NCBI GenBank assembly: GCA_016714225.1
Contig: JADJNS010000022.1
Coordinates: 186,001 to 250,000 of the forward strand
DNA: 64,000 nt
Direction of reading: 5' to 3'
Origin: Archangiaceae bacterium
GTDB lineage: Bacteria > Myxococcota > Myxococcia > Myxococcales > Myxococcaceae
The position numbers and the translations under genes are program-made. The notes below the pieces were generated by a model. It had not been told where the DNA came from, did not search any database, and was given only the letters and a program-made list of their open reading frames with translations. Positions within the stretch are counted from its first letter, which is position 1, and the number at the start of each line of letters is the position of its first letter. Below are positions 55,546 to 63,485 of the stretch, piece after piece.

Positions 55546-56250
55546 TCAGGGAGCGCTGCGGCCCGACTCAGGCGTGGTCGGCTGAGTCGGCGGTGCCACG
55601 GTCGAGGCGGCCGCCGCGTCTTTCTTCTCTTGCGAGCCCCTGCGCCAGCGGCTCCACAACCGGGAGACCACCACGTAGGCGGTGACCACCACCGCGAGGC
55701 CGATCAGCACCCGAATCTGGCCGTTGCGCACCGCGTGAATGAGCTGCTCGAGCTCACCACCGAACTTGTAGCCGAGGTAGATGAACACCGGCGCCGAGAC
55801 CAACGCGGCCACCGAGTCGAAGAAGATGAAGTGCGAGTACCGCATGTGCACCGAGCCGGCGGTGAAGTACGTCACCGCGCGCACGCCGGGCAGAAACCGC
55901 GCGATCATCACGATCTTCTCGCCGTGCCGAGCGAACAACGCCGCGACCCGCTGCCTCTTCTCTTGCGTGAAGATGCGCGCCAGAAAGCCGCCGCTGGTGC
56001 CGATGCGTGAGCCGAAGCGCCGCCCGATGGTGAACACCAGCGAGTCGCCGACGATGATGCCCAGGTAGCCGGTGAGCATCATCGGCACCAGCAGCGCCTT
56101 GCTCTCGAAGACGAGAAACCCGCCGAGAATCAGCGACACGTCTTCGGGAATGGGCAACCCCAGCCCGCACAAGAGCAAGATGCCGAACACCAGCGCGTAG
56201 GCGAACCCGCCGCTGGTGTTCTCGAAGAGGTTGAGAAGCGCTTGTTCCAC
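55546..56250 (-). CDS. DedA-family membrane protein
   Basis: A 234-residue protein with several membrane helices and the VTT/DedA pattern: LPIPEDVSLILGGFLVF (re-entrant loop with acidic residue), GIIVGDSLVFTIGRRFG, and FARHGEKIVMIARFLPGVRAVTYFTAGSVHM, where the F-x-RF-x-PG-x-R motif is diagnostic. DedA proteins act as phospholipid or undecaprenyl-phosphate flippases/translocases. GTG start at 56250. It has a charged tail (RRGSQEKKDAAAAS). Seven bp separate it from the upstream gene, so they may be co-transcribed. Confidence 0.93.
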   Translation of the reverse strand: MEQALLNLFENTSGGFAYALVFGILLLCGLGLPIPEDVSLILGGFLVFESKALLVPMMLTGYLGIIVGDSLVFTIGRRFGSRIGTSGGFLARIFTQEKRQRVAALFARHGEKIVMIARFLPGVRAVTYFTAGSVHMRYSHFIFFDSVAALVSAPVFIYLGYKFGGELEQLIHAVRNGQIRVLIGLAVVVTAYVVVSRLWSRWRRGSQEKKDAAAASTVAPPTQPTTPESGRSAP

Positions 56251-56257
56251 GACTCCC

Positions 56258-57271
56258 TTACTTCTTGCCGGTCACCGACGGGCGCTTCGCCTCAGCCCTG
56301 GCCAGCGCATCGTTCACCCAGCCGTCGAGCGGCTTGCCGCCCTCGAACATCGCCGCGATGTCTTTGGCGCCGAAGTAGCCGCGGTTCGCCGCCGCCTCGT
56401 ACGCCGCGTCGTTCGCGTCCATCGCCTTGAGCGCCACCGCGGTGGCCACCAGCCCCGAGGCGTAGTCGGCGACGCTCTGCTCGGTGGCTCCGGCGAGCTG
56501 CGCCTCGCGCAGAACCTGCGCGCCGTTCGACCAGGCCGCCGCCTTCTTCGACACCACCGGGTCGACGTTCACGCGGGCGTACTCTTTGAGCAGGCCTTCG
56601 ACGTTCGGCTTGTCGGCGGGGCCCACCACCAGCACCGTCTCGGCGTCGGTCTGCACCCCGCGCACCTCGTTCTGCGCGTCGAGCAGGTTCACCACCAGCA
56701 CCGACTCGTGGCCGCTCTCAGGCACCTTCAAGATCTCGCGTGCCTTCTGCATCGGGCCATCGATTGACGAGAGGTAACCCTTCAGCACCTTCCGGTATTC
56801 GCCCTGGACGGTGCCCATCAGCTCATCGAGCTTCCACCCCGCCCAGGCCTTGGCCAGCACCGTATCGAGGCCCTTGAGATCTTGCAGATCTTTCGCCTTC
56901 GGCGCCCCCGTGAACGGCGGCGGCGAGCCGCTCACCGCGTACTGCAGGTAGCGCTTGAGCGCGACCGGGTGCGCGTCGAGAAAGCTGTCGGCCGCCCGGC
57001 GCACCTCGGCGTCGCCGCCGATCACCCGCGAGCGCACCTGGCTGCGCACCGGGTGGTAGTTCACCTTCGGCACCGGCTCTTTGCGCGACACCGGGCCCTG
57101 GTCGAAGCCGACGGCGTTCAGCACTGCGAAGAGCGCGAACACGCGTTCGTCGGCCCGCAGCTCGATGCCCTCGCCGGTGTAGAGGCTTGCGAACCAATCG
57201 CCCTGCGCTGCCGCCGGAGCTGGAGCCGCCGCGGGGGCGCTCGCCGCCAGAATCATCGAAACCAGGAGCAT
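56258..57271 (-). CDS. Secreted protein of unknown function
   Basis: A 337-residue protein with an N-terminal signal peptide (MLLVSMILAASAPAAAPAPAAAQ). The mature chain is mostly helical with no Cys. Features include VNYHPVRSQVRSRVIGGDAEVRRAADSFLDAHPVALKRYLQYAV and HESVLVVNLLDAQNEVRGVQTDAETVLVVGP, and it ends SVTGKK. The second half (VLVVNLLDA ... YARVNVDPVV) looks like a metalloprotease-type scaffold, but I see no HExxH zinc site. I do not recognise the family. It precedes DedA by 7 bp on the same strand. Confidence 0.65.
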   Translation of the reverse strand: MLLVSMILAASAPAAAPAPAAAQGDWFASLYTGEGIELRADERVFALFAVLNAVGFDQGPVSRKEPVPKVNYHPVRSQVRSRVIGGDAEVRRAADSFLDAHPVALKRYLQYAVSGSPPPFTGAPKAKDLQDLKGLDTVLAKAWAGWKLDELMGTVQGEYRKVLKGYLSSIDGPMQKAREILKVPESGHESVLVVNLLDAQNEVRGVQTDAETVLVVGPADKPNVEGLLKEYARVNVDPVVSKKAAAWSNGAQVLREAQLAGATEQSVADYASGLVATAVALKAMDANDAAYEAAANRGYFGAKDIAAMFEGGKPLDGWVNDALARAEAKRPSVTGKK

Positions 57272-57291
57272 TCACCTACCCTACACGGCTC

Positions 57292-57759
57292 TCACGTCTT
57301 AAGCAGCGATCTCAGCGCATCCTTGTTGTCGGCCACCTTCTGGCCGAACCGGGTCACGATGCTCATCAAGAGCTTGATGCAGGCCTGCGGCTTGAGCGCG
57401 AGCGTCTTCTGAAAGTCGGCCTGCCGAATCTCGAGCGCCTTCACGGTGCTGGTGGCGGTAGCGGTGCACATGCGCTGCCCGGTCGAGATCAGCGCCAGCT
57501 CGCCCAGCCAGTCGCCGGGGCCCAGCTCTCCCAGCTGCAGATCGCCGCCGCCGTGGGGGTCTTTGGTGGTCAGCGCCACCTTGCCCTCGACGATGATCAG
57601 CATGCAGTCGCTCACCATGTTCTCGACGAACAGCGGCGTACCGGCCGGGTAGTTGTGCGGGGCGGTGATGCCCGCGAGAATCGTCAGCCCGGTGTCGGTG
57701 AAGCCCGCGAACAGCGGGCTCGCCTTCAGCGCGACGACGGGGTCGATGGGGGCGGCCAT
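57292..57759 (-). CDS. Cyclic nucleotide-binding domain protein
   Basis: A 155-residue protein, essentially one cNMP-binding domain: LFAGFTDTGLTILAGITAPHNYPAGTPLFVENMVSDCMLIIVEGKVAL, then LGELALISTGQRMCTATATSTVKALEI, where GELAL-x-R is the phosphate-binding cassette. There is no HTH or kinase domain, so it acts as a stand-alone sensor or regulatory subunit. ATG 57759 with AAAGG before it is preferred; ATG 57783 adds 8 residues. It is 20 bp before the unknown secreted protein gene on the same strand. Confidence 0.88.
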   Translation of the reverse strand: MAAPIDPVVALKASPLFAGFTDTGLTILAGITAPHNYPAGTPLFVENMVSDCMLIIVEGKVALTTKDPHGGGDLQLGELGPGDWLGELALISTGQRMCTATATSTVKALEIRQADFQKTLALKPQACIKLLMSIVTRFGQKVADNKDALRSLLKT

Positions 57760-57807
57760 GCCTTTGAGGCGAAGATCTAACATCTAAGGCCAGCGCCTTC
57801 GCGTTTT

Positions 57808-59034
57808 CTACTGCAGCGCCTCGAGCAGCGCCTTCTCGTCGGCCGCCTCGACCGTGCGCCCTTCGAGCTCGAGCTTGAGCTGGCCCTGGTCGCCGCGACC
57901 GAGCACCGCGCGCTCGGGGCGGTCGCACTGCCCCTGCAGCCGGGCCTTGAGCGCGTTCAGCCGCGGGTCGGGCCGCGGCACGCTCACCTCGAGGCAGCGC
58001 GACGAGAGCCGCACCGTGAGCGCGGTGGTGGCGCCGATGCGCGCCAGCTGCGACTCGTCGATCGACACCCGGTCGCCTCTCGAGAGCTCGACCTGGGTGG
58101 CCCAGGCCTGGGTGCCCTTGAGCAGCCGCACGTCGAGGCGCCCCGCCCCGAACCCCAGGGTGCGGCTCAAGGGGTGGCGCGCCTCGATCAGGCTCTCGCC
58201 GCTGCCCTGCTCGGTGACCGTCACCGCGTCCATGCCCGGTGGCAGGGTGAGCTGGGCCGGAGCGCGGCCCAGGTCGCTGACCTCGAGCTCACCGTAGCCA
58301 GAGAGGCGAAACGCGTAGCCGGGGTGCTGGCCCGCCTCGCCGCTGGTGGTGCGCTCGAAGGCGTAGCGGTACAGCTCTTCGAGCGAGACCCTGCGATCGG
58401 CGCTGCGATCGGCCGCGCCGCGCAGGCCTGCCACCAGGTGGTGGGTGAACACGCTGCCGCGCCAGGCGCCCGCCTCGACCGAGGGCTCGTTCTCTGCGCT
58501 CGAGGTGATCCACGCCTCGCCCTCGACGGTGAGCCGGTCTTGCGCCTCGAGCTCGAACGCGTCGGTCGACTGCCCGCCCGCCTTGAAGACCCCGCTGGCG
58601 TTGCAGGCGTCGATGATCGCCAGCTTCACGTCGGCGCCGCTGCCCCGCACCCGCGCCTTGAGCCGCTCCCAGCTCAAGACCTCGCCGCCCAGCTCGACCC
58701 CCCGACCGTCGTGGCCATGGCCCGAGAGGTACACGTACAGCACCACCTTCTGGCCGGGCGCGCCGTGCACCTCGGCGGTGCGCTGCTTCGCCCACCCGAA
58801 CGCCTCGTCGAGCGCCGCGAGGCCAGGCGCCTGGAGCAGCTTCACGTCAGACTCGGCCACCCCGGCCACCTCGACCAGGGCCCGCCGTACCCGCGCCGCG
58901 TCGGTCTCGGCGTAGCGCAGCGCGGTGCGCCCTTCGGCGCCGCGGTTGTGGCCCACCACCACCGCCAGCCGGGTGTGGGCCGCGGCGGCGTTGGAGAGCA
59001 GCGCCACGCCGAGCAGCACCGCCCTCACCTTCAA
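57808..59034 (-). CDS. Secreted caspase-like (peptidase C14) protein
   Basis: A 408-residue protein. TTG 59034 overlaps the previous stop (TTGA); GTG 59028 is two codons inside. Signal peptide: VRAVLLGVALLSNAAAA. The caspase fold follows at ~25-240: RLAVVVGHNRGAEGRTALRYAETDAARV, LYVYLSGHGHDGRGVEL with the catalytic His, and LAIIDACNASGVFKAG with the catalytic Cys. The C-terminal ~150 residues are beta-rich and may be a surface-binding or PEGA-like region (GMDAVTVTEQGSGESLIEARHPLSRTLGFGAGRLDVRLL). No EF-hand. It is the last gene of a three-gene overlapping operon with HEPN-TPR and CsgG-like genes. Expected location is the periplasm. Confidence 0.85.
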   Translation of the reverse strand: MKVRAVLLGVALLSNAAAAHTRLAVVVGHNRGAEGRTALRYAETDAARVRRALVEVAGVAESDVKLLQAPGLAALDEAFGWAKQRTAEVHGAPGQKVVLYVYLSGHGHDGRGVELGGEVLSWERLKARVRGSGADVKLAIIDACNASGVFKAGGQSTDAFELEAQDRLTVEGEAWITSSAENEPSVEAGAWRGSVFTHHLVAGLRGAADRSADRRVSLEELYRYAFERTTSGEAGQHPGYAFRLSGYGELEVSDLGRAPAQLTLPPGMDAVTVTEQGSGESLIEARHPLSRTLGFGAGRLDVRLLKGTQAWATQVELSRGDRVSIDESQLARIGATTALTVRLSSRCLEVSVPRPDPRLNALKARLQGQCDRPERAVLGRGDQGQLKLELEGRTVEAADEKALLEALQ

Positions 59035-60278
59035 CGCGCCTCTGCTTCGCAGCGCGCCTGCGCCAGCTTGATGCCCTGCTTGAACGCGGCGCAGTACGCG
59101 TCTCGGGCGCGCGCGGCGAGCTTGAGGTCCTTCCCCCGGGCCTGGGCCTCGAGCGCGATGCCCAGGTAGAAGTGCGCCTCGCCCATCTCGGGCTCGGCCC
59201 GGGTGAGCGCTTCGAGATCTTTCACCCCCTCGTCGAGCTTGTTCAGCTTGAGCGCCACCAGCGCGCGGTTGAAGCGGGCCGCCGGGTAGGTGCCCGCCGC
59301 CGCCAGCGCCGCGTCGAACGCCTCGGCGGCCCTGGCGTAGTGGGCGTTCGCCGCCTCGGCGTCGGCGCGCTTCGCTGCCCCCTCGCCTTCGCGCACCTCG
59401 ACCTTGCCCAGCAGCGCATGGGCCGCCGCGAAGCCGCGGCACGCCGTGGCCCTCTGCAGCAGCTGGGGCGGGGGTACGCCGCCCCCCTCGTAGATCATTC
59501 GCGCCAGCAAATAGCCCGCCTCGGGGCCGTGCAGCGCGCCGAGCGAGGCCTGATCGCTCGCCTGGCTCAGCGCCGCAGCCTCGTCGGCCTGGCGGCAGCC
59601 CGCGGGAGGCACCGGCTCTTTGCGCGAGCGGTAGGCGGCATCGAGCGACGAGAACGCGTCGGGTGCGACGGCCCCCCTCGGCGCGGCCGCGGGCGCTTCG
59701 CGGCGCGCAGCGAGCCACCACCCCGCCCCCGCCACGCCCACCAGCGCCAGCGCCACCCCCAACCCCAGCGGCGCCTTCGAGCCCCTGGGCACAGCTGCCC
59801 GCTGGCCCGGGCGCGAGCCGAGGGCTGCGGCCGGCGCCTCGACCGGCACGCCCAGCTTGCCGGCGTACCAGCTCAAGATCGCCACCATCGAGTTGAGGCT
59901 GGCCACCACCTCTTCGCGGCCGACCTTCACCCCCTCGTCGGCGAGGCTGCCGGCGTGGTCATGCGCGCCCAGGTTGCCCCAGGCCTGCACCGTGCCCATG
60001 TGGGCGAGCACGTTGGGGGGAATGATGCCGGCGTTCGCCTGCTGGCGGAACTTCGAGATCAGCTCGTCGACCATCGCCTTGCCCACCGTCTGCTTCAGCT
60101 CGCGGGTGACCAGGTCGCGCAAGATCGCCTCGAGCACCAGCCGGGTGTTCTGCATCACCCCGCGAAAATCTTCCGCCCGGCCGCGCGCGGCGATGGCGTG
60201 CAGATCGGGGGTGACCCGGCCGAAGTGCGAGGCCAGCGCGTCGATCTGCGCAAGCAGCGGCTCGATCTGCATGCTCAC
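59031..60278 (-). CDS. HEPN/DUF4145-like domain plus TPR membrane protein
   Basis: A 415-residue protein. Residues ~30-140 resemble DUF4145/HEPN: NTRLVLEAILRDLVTREL, LISKFRQQANAGIIPPNVLAHMGTVQAWGNLGAHDH, where GNLGAH is the family's G-N-x-x-A-H motif. A membrane helix lies near 178-195 (PLGLGVALALVGVAGAGWWLA). The periplasmic C-terminal half is TPR/Sel1-like (DEAAALSQASDQASLGALHGPEAGYLLARMIYEGGG, then YPAARFNRALVALKLNKLDEGVKDLEAL). GTG 60278 overlaps the CsgG-like stop. It probably relays a cytoplasmic state to the secreted caspase and CsgG-like partners, which is inferred from topology and coupling. Confidence 0.75.
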   Translation of the reverse strand: MSMQIEPLLAQIDALASHFGRVTPDLHAIAARGRAEDFRGVMQNTRLVLEAILRDLVTRELKQTVGKAMVDELISKFRQQANAGIIPPNVLAHMGTVQAWGNLGAHDHAGSLADEGVKVGREEVVASLNSMVAILSWYAGKLGVPVEAPAAALGSRPGQRAAVPRGSKAPLGLGVALALVGVAGAGWWLAARREAPAAAPRGAVAPDAFSSLDAAYRSRKEPVPPAGCRQADEAAALSQASDQASLGALHGPEAGYLLARMIYEGGGVPPPQLLQRATACRGFAAAHALLGKVEVREGEGAAKRADAEAANAHYARAAEAFDAALAAAGTYPAARFNRALVALKLNKLDEGVKDLEALTRAEPEMGEAHFYLGIALEAQARGKDLKLAARARDAYCAAFKQGIKLAQARCEAEAR

Positions 60279-60970
60279 TTCATCAGCCGATCGAGCTCGA
60301 GGGTGGCCAGCATGAAGTCGGGCTGCGCCTTCACCACCAGCTGCAGCTTCTCTTTCGCGGTCTTCTTGTCCTTCTTGTCGAGGGCGTCGAGCGCCTGCGA
60401 GTACTTCACCGCGTTCTCGAGGCTGAGGCGGCCCTGCGGCTTTCTGGGCGGCGGCGCATCGCGCGCGTCGAGCCTGGCCAGCACCTGGCCCAGCTTCTCG
60501 GCCAGGCGCGCCTCGGCCTCGAACACGTCGCCGTCTTTGAGCGGCTGCATGGCGCCGGTCACCACGCTGGTCGTGACGTTGACCACCTTGCCGTCGAGCC
60601 GGCCCGAGCCCTTCAGCACGTTCACGCTGCCCATCACCAGGTACTGCGCGCCGAGCAGCTTGCCGATCTTCTGGGCGGTCTGGGGGTCGACCTTGCTCGA
60701 CTGCTGCAGGTCGAGCTCGGCGAGCACCTCTTCCAGCCGATTGCGCTCGACCACGGTGAGCGAAGGGTCGCTCGAGAGATCGGTGATCAACATCTCGCAC
60801 AGCCCCTTCTTGAGCACCTGGTGCTCGGGGTCGTTCGAGTTGACGTCGAAGTACAGCACGGCGAGGCGCGGCTTCGCGGCGCGGCCGCCGTCGGCCTGCG
60901 CCAGCGCCTGCGCAGCGGCGAAGAGCGCGACCAGCGCCACTTTGCACCTGCCTGCGAGCGCGCGTGTCAT
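60275..60970 (-). CDS. CsgG/LpoB-like secreted protein
   Basis: A 231-residue protein. It has an N-terminal signal peptide (CKVALVALFAAAQALAQA). The core RLAVLYFDVNSNDPEHQVLKKGLCEMLITDLSSDPSLTVVERNRLEEVLAELDLQQSS, then LLGAQYLVMGSVNVLKGSGRLDGKVVNVTT, is the CsgG/FlgO/LpoB fold of outer-membrane assembly or synthase-activating proteins. There is no lipobox, so it is probably soluble in the periplasm. The C-terminal region is Lys-rich and helical (KKDKKTAKEKLQLVVKAQPDF). First gene of the operon that ends with the caspase. Confidence 0.82.
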   Translation of the reverse strand: MTRALAGRCKVALVALFAAAQALAQADGGRAAKPRLAVLYFDVNSNDPEHQVLKKGLCEMLITDLSSDPSLTVVERNRLEEVLAELDLQQSSKVDPQTAQKIGKLLGAQYLVMGSVNVLKGSGRLDGKVVNVTTSVVTGAMQPLKDGDVFEAEARLAEKLGQVLARLDARDAPPPRKPQGRLSLENAVKYSQALDALDKKDKKTAKEKLQLVVKAQPDFMLATLELDRLMK

Positions 60971-60987
60971 GAAGTTCTTCTACCCCT

Positions 60988-63267
60988 ATGCTGCGCCGCC
61001 ATCCAATGACCCCGGACGCCGCCATCGCCCAGGTCGTCGAGGTGCTGTTCGACCCCGCCAAGATCTCCTGGAACCTCACCCGGCCTGACCCCGCAGCCGA
61101 GCCGGCTGCGCAGGAAATCTGGCTCGGGGTCGGCACGCGCGACGCGAAGCTCCCACCCCACCCCCGCATGCTGGGGTGGAAGCTGCCCCAGTGGCGCGCG
61201 CAGAACCTGCGCTCGACCACCGAGGTGGTGATGCACTCGGCCGAGGCGCTCGACGCCCTGCACCTGCCGCTGGTGCTGCGCGCCCACGAGCCCACCCTCG
61301 ACACCATCACCGCCGCGCTCCTGGCGGTGCACCGGGTGGTGCACCGGCGCTGGCCCAAAGCCGCCCCGCAGCTGCTCGAGTACGTCAGCGAGTGGGAGCA
61401 GGGCCGCACCGACCGCGCCGGCCCGTACGAGCGCGCCCTGGCGTCGGTCTTCTACGCCTCGCTCTCGATCGAGCGCAGCAACCTCGAGCCCCTGGTGCGC
61501 ATCGTCGCCCACGCGCTGGGCGAGCGGGTCGACTTCGCCGAGCTGCCGCCCGAGGCGATACCCGCGCGGGTGTCGCGGCGCCTCAAGGCCGACTCCGATC
61601 TCTACCGCGCCGAGCTCTCGCGCGGGTGGAAGCTGCAGCTCGATCTGCCGCTCGACGACAAGCCGCAGGCCGGCTACCGCCGCATCGACGCGCTGTTCCT
61701 CTCTTCGCCGCAAGACGTGACGGTGCTCAAGCTGCTGGCGCGACACGACACCGAGGCCTCGAGCTACCGTCGCGGCTTCGAGTTGATGGCGGTGCACGCG
61801 CCCAACGAGCCGCACGCCTACAGCCGCCACACCATCACCCTGGCGCCCGAGTCGGCCGGCACCCTGGGCGAGCTGGGCGTGCTGCTCGATCGGGTCGAGG
61901 GCCCCCTCGCGCCCGACGGCACGGCCCGGGTCAAAGACCAGCCGCGCTTCAGCTTCCAGCCGCCCGCGCTCGAGGGGCTGGCCGACCCCTGGTACTCCGA
62001 CGGCTACGCCTGGGCGAAGGGCCGCGCGACGCTGGTGGCGCCCCCGTTCGCCGGCACCCGGCTGTCGCGCGAAGAGATCTGGGAGACCGTGTGGCAGCGC
62101 TTCAACGTCGCGCGCAACGTGCACGTCACCCGCGCGCGCACCGTCTATGCCAAGCCGTTTCGGGTGCACGCGGCCCCGAAGGCCGCAGAGCTCTCGGCGC
62201 TGGGCTTCACCCGCACCCGGCTCGAGACGGCACGCCACGGCTTTCTGCCTTCGGTGGTCGGCTCGTTTCACGGCGACCACGCCGGCGCCGACATCGAGCA
62301 CTGGCAGAAGGGTGAGCTCAGGCTGTCGCTCTACCCGTCCGACCTGGCGCTGGTCTGGCTCGAGCGCTGCTCGACCGACGCCACCCTGTTCGAGCTGTGC
62401 CGCCAGCAGGCGCATCTCGCCCACGGCCGCACCCTCGACGAGCTGCCCGACGTGGCGCCGCTGGCCCGCTTCTTCGAGCCGCTGGGCGCCGATCGCTGGC
62501 TGGTCTACGGCGCGTACCGCATCAACCGGGCGCGCTCTTCGATGCTCGACGAGTCGCGCTGCGTGCTGGGGTTGTTTCACTGTCTGGCCTCGGGCCTGCT
62601 GCCCACCCTCGCGAACCTGCCCAGCGACGCCGCGGCCGCCGCGCGCAGCGTGCACAAGCACAAAGACGTCGAGCACTGGTTCACGGCCACCGGCGGCGCG
62701 CGGCTGCACCTCGAGCTGGAAGACGCCGCCGAGCCGCCGCCGCTCGATCGCGACTTCGCGCTGTTCCTCATCACCCTGGGCCAGCGCTACGCCGCGTTCG
62801 AGATCACCCGCCGCATGGGCGCGCTCGAGCGGCGCTCGCGCACCTCGGCGCTCGCGGCGCTGCGCCCCGCCTCGGACGTGCGCGGCGACGTGATGCTGTT
62901 CACCAACTCGCTGTGGCACGCCCGGGTGAGCGACGACCCCGACCTCGAGGCGCGCTACGACGCGTGGCGGGCGCTGCACGGCATGAACGAGACCGTCGAG
63001 TCGCTGCGCAGTCAGACCCAGGAGCTCGACGAGTACCGCAAAGAGCGCTTCGAGAGCATGGTGGGGGTGCTGGTCTTCGTCTTCCTGCCCATCACCATCG
63101 TGTGCGGGTTCTTCTCAGGGGCCCAGTTCAACGAGATGGATCTGCGCCTCGGGTTGCCCTGGGTCACCGGGGGCTGGAAGATCTTCCTCATCTACACCGC
63201 GCTGTTTACCGTGGTGACGTTCGGTACCCTGGTGCTGGGGCGCCTGCTGACCTGGCGAAGGAGATGA
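60988..63267 (+). CDS. Large protein with CorA-like C-terminal membrane hairpin, no GMN motif
   Basis: A 759-residue protein (ATG 61006 is an alternative). The long N-terminal part is soluble and Arg/His-rich; I do not recognise a domain in residues 1-600. Near 678-700 a helix (EYRKERFESMVGVLVFVFLP) enters a first membrane segment, then ITIVCGFFSGAQFNEM, an external loop, and a second segment (IFLIYTALFTVVTFGTLVLGRLL). The order is that of CorA-type channels (stalk helix, TM1, short loop, TM2, basic tail). However, the GMN tripeptide after TM1 is absent and replaced by FSGAQ. Oligomeric transport or a CorA-like scaffold is possible. Divergent from the CsgG-like gene by 17 bp. Confidence 0.7.
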   Translation: MLRRHPMTPDAAIAQVVEVLFDPAKISWNLTRPDPAAEPAAQEIWLGVGTRDAKLPPHPRMLGWKLPQWRAQNLRSTTEVVMHSAEALDALHLPLVLRAHEPTLDTITAALLAVHRVVHRRWPKAAPQLLEYVSEWEQGRTDRAGPYERALASVFYASLSIERSNLEPLVRIVAHALGERVDFAELPPEAIPARVSRRLKADSDLYRAELSRGWKLQLDLPLDDKPQAGYRRIDALFLSSPQDVTVLKLLARHDTEASSYRRGFELMAVHAPNEPHAYSRHTITLAPESAGTLGELGVLLDRVEGPLAPDGTARVKDQPRFSFQPPALEGLADPWYSDGYAWAKGRATLVAPPFAGTRLSREEIWETVWQRFNVARNVHVTRARTVYAKPFRVHAAPKAAELSALGFTRTRLETARHGFLPSVVGSFHGDHAGADIEHWQKGELRLSLYPSDLALVWLERCSTDATLFELCRQQAHLAHGRTLDELPDVAPLARFFEPLGADRWLVYGAYRINRARSSMLDESRCVLGLFHCLASGLLPTLANLPSDAAAAARSVHKHKDVEHWFTATGGARLHLELEDAAEPPPLDRDFALFLITLGQRYAAFEITRRMGALERRSRTSALAALRPASDVRGDVMLFTNSLWHARVSDDPDLEARYDAWRALHGMNETVESLRSQTQELDEYRKERFESMVGVLVFVFLPITIVCGFFSGAQFNEMDLRLGLPWVTGGWKIFLIYTALFTVVTFGTLVLGRLLTWRRR

Positions 63268-63268
63268 C

Positions 63269-63463
63269 ATGGGGCGCGGTCTGTTGAGCATCGTGATCGG
63301 CGGCGTGATGGTGGTGGGCGGCCTCACCGGCAACCTGGTGCTGCGGGGCACCTCGAGCAGCGGCGGGCTGGCGCTGGTCGGCTTTCTGGTGCTCGGAATG
63401 GGCATCTTCCGGGTGGCCCGGGCCAACCAGAGCGGCGGCGACCCGCCGCCCGGCAACCCCTGA
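63269..63463 (+). CDS. Small two-helix membrane protein
   Basis: A 64-residue protein starting 1 bp after the upstream stop, so co-translated with it. Two hydrophobic segments (LLSIVIGGVMVVGGLTGNLVL and GGLALVGFLVLGMGIFRVA) are joined by a short polar turn (RGTSSS). It has a hydrophilic Gly/Pro tail. Possibly an accessory subunit of the CorA-like protein; function unknown. Confidence 0.7.
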   Translation: MGRGLLSIVIGGVMVVGGLTGNLVLRGTSSSGGLALVGFLVLGMGIFRVARANQSGGDPPPGNP

Positions 63464-63485
63464 CGCGCTCGCCGGCAGCCAGCGC

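Noticed and set aside
60988..63267. Calling the gene a CorA magnesium transporter
   Set aside because: The GMN motif is missing and the N-terminal part is far longer than in CorA, so only a CorA-like hairpin can be claimed.
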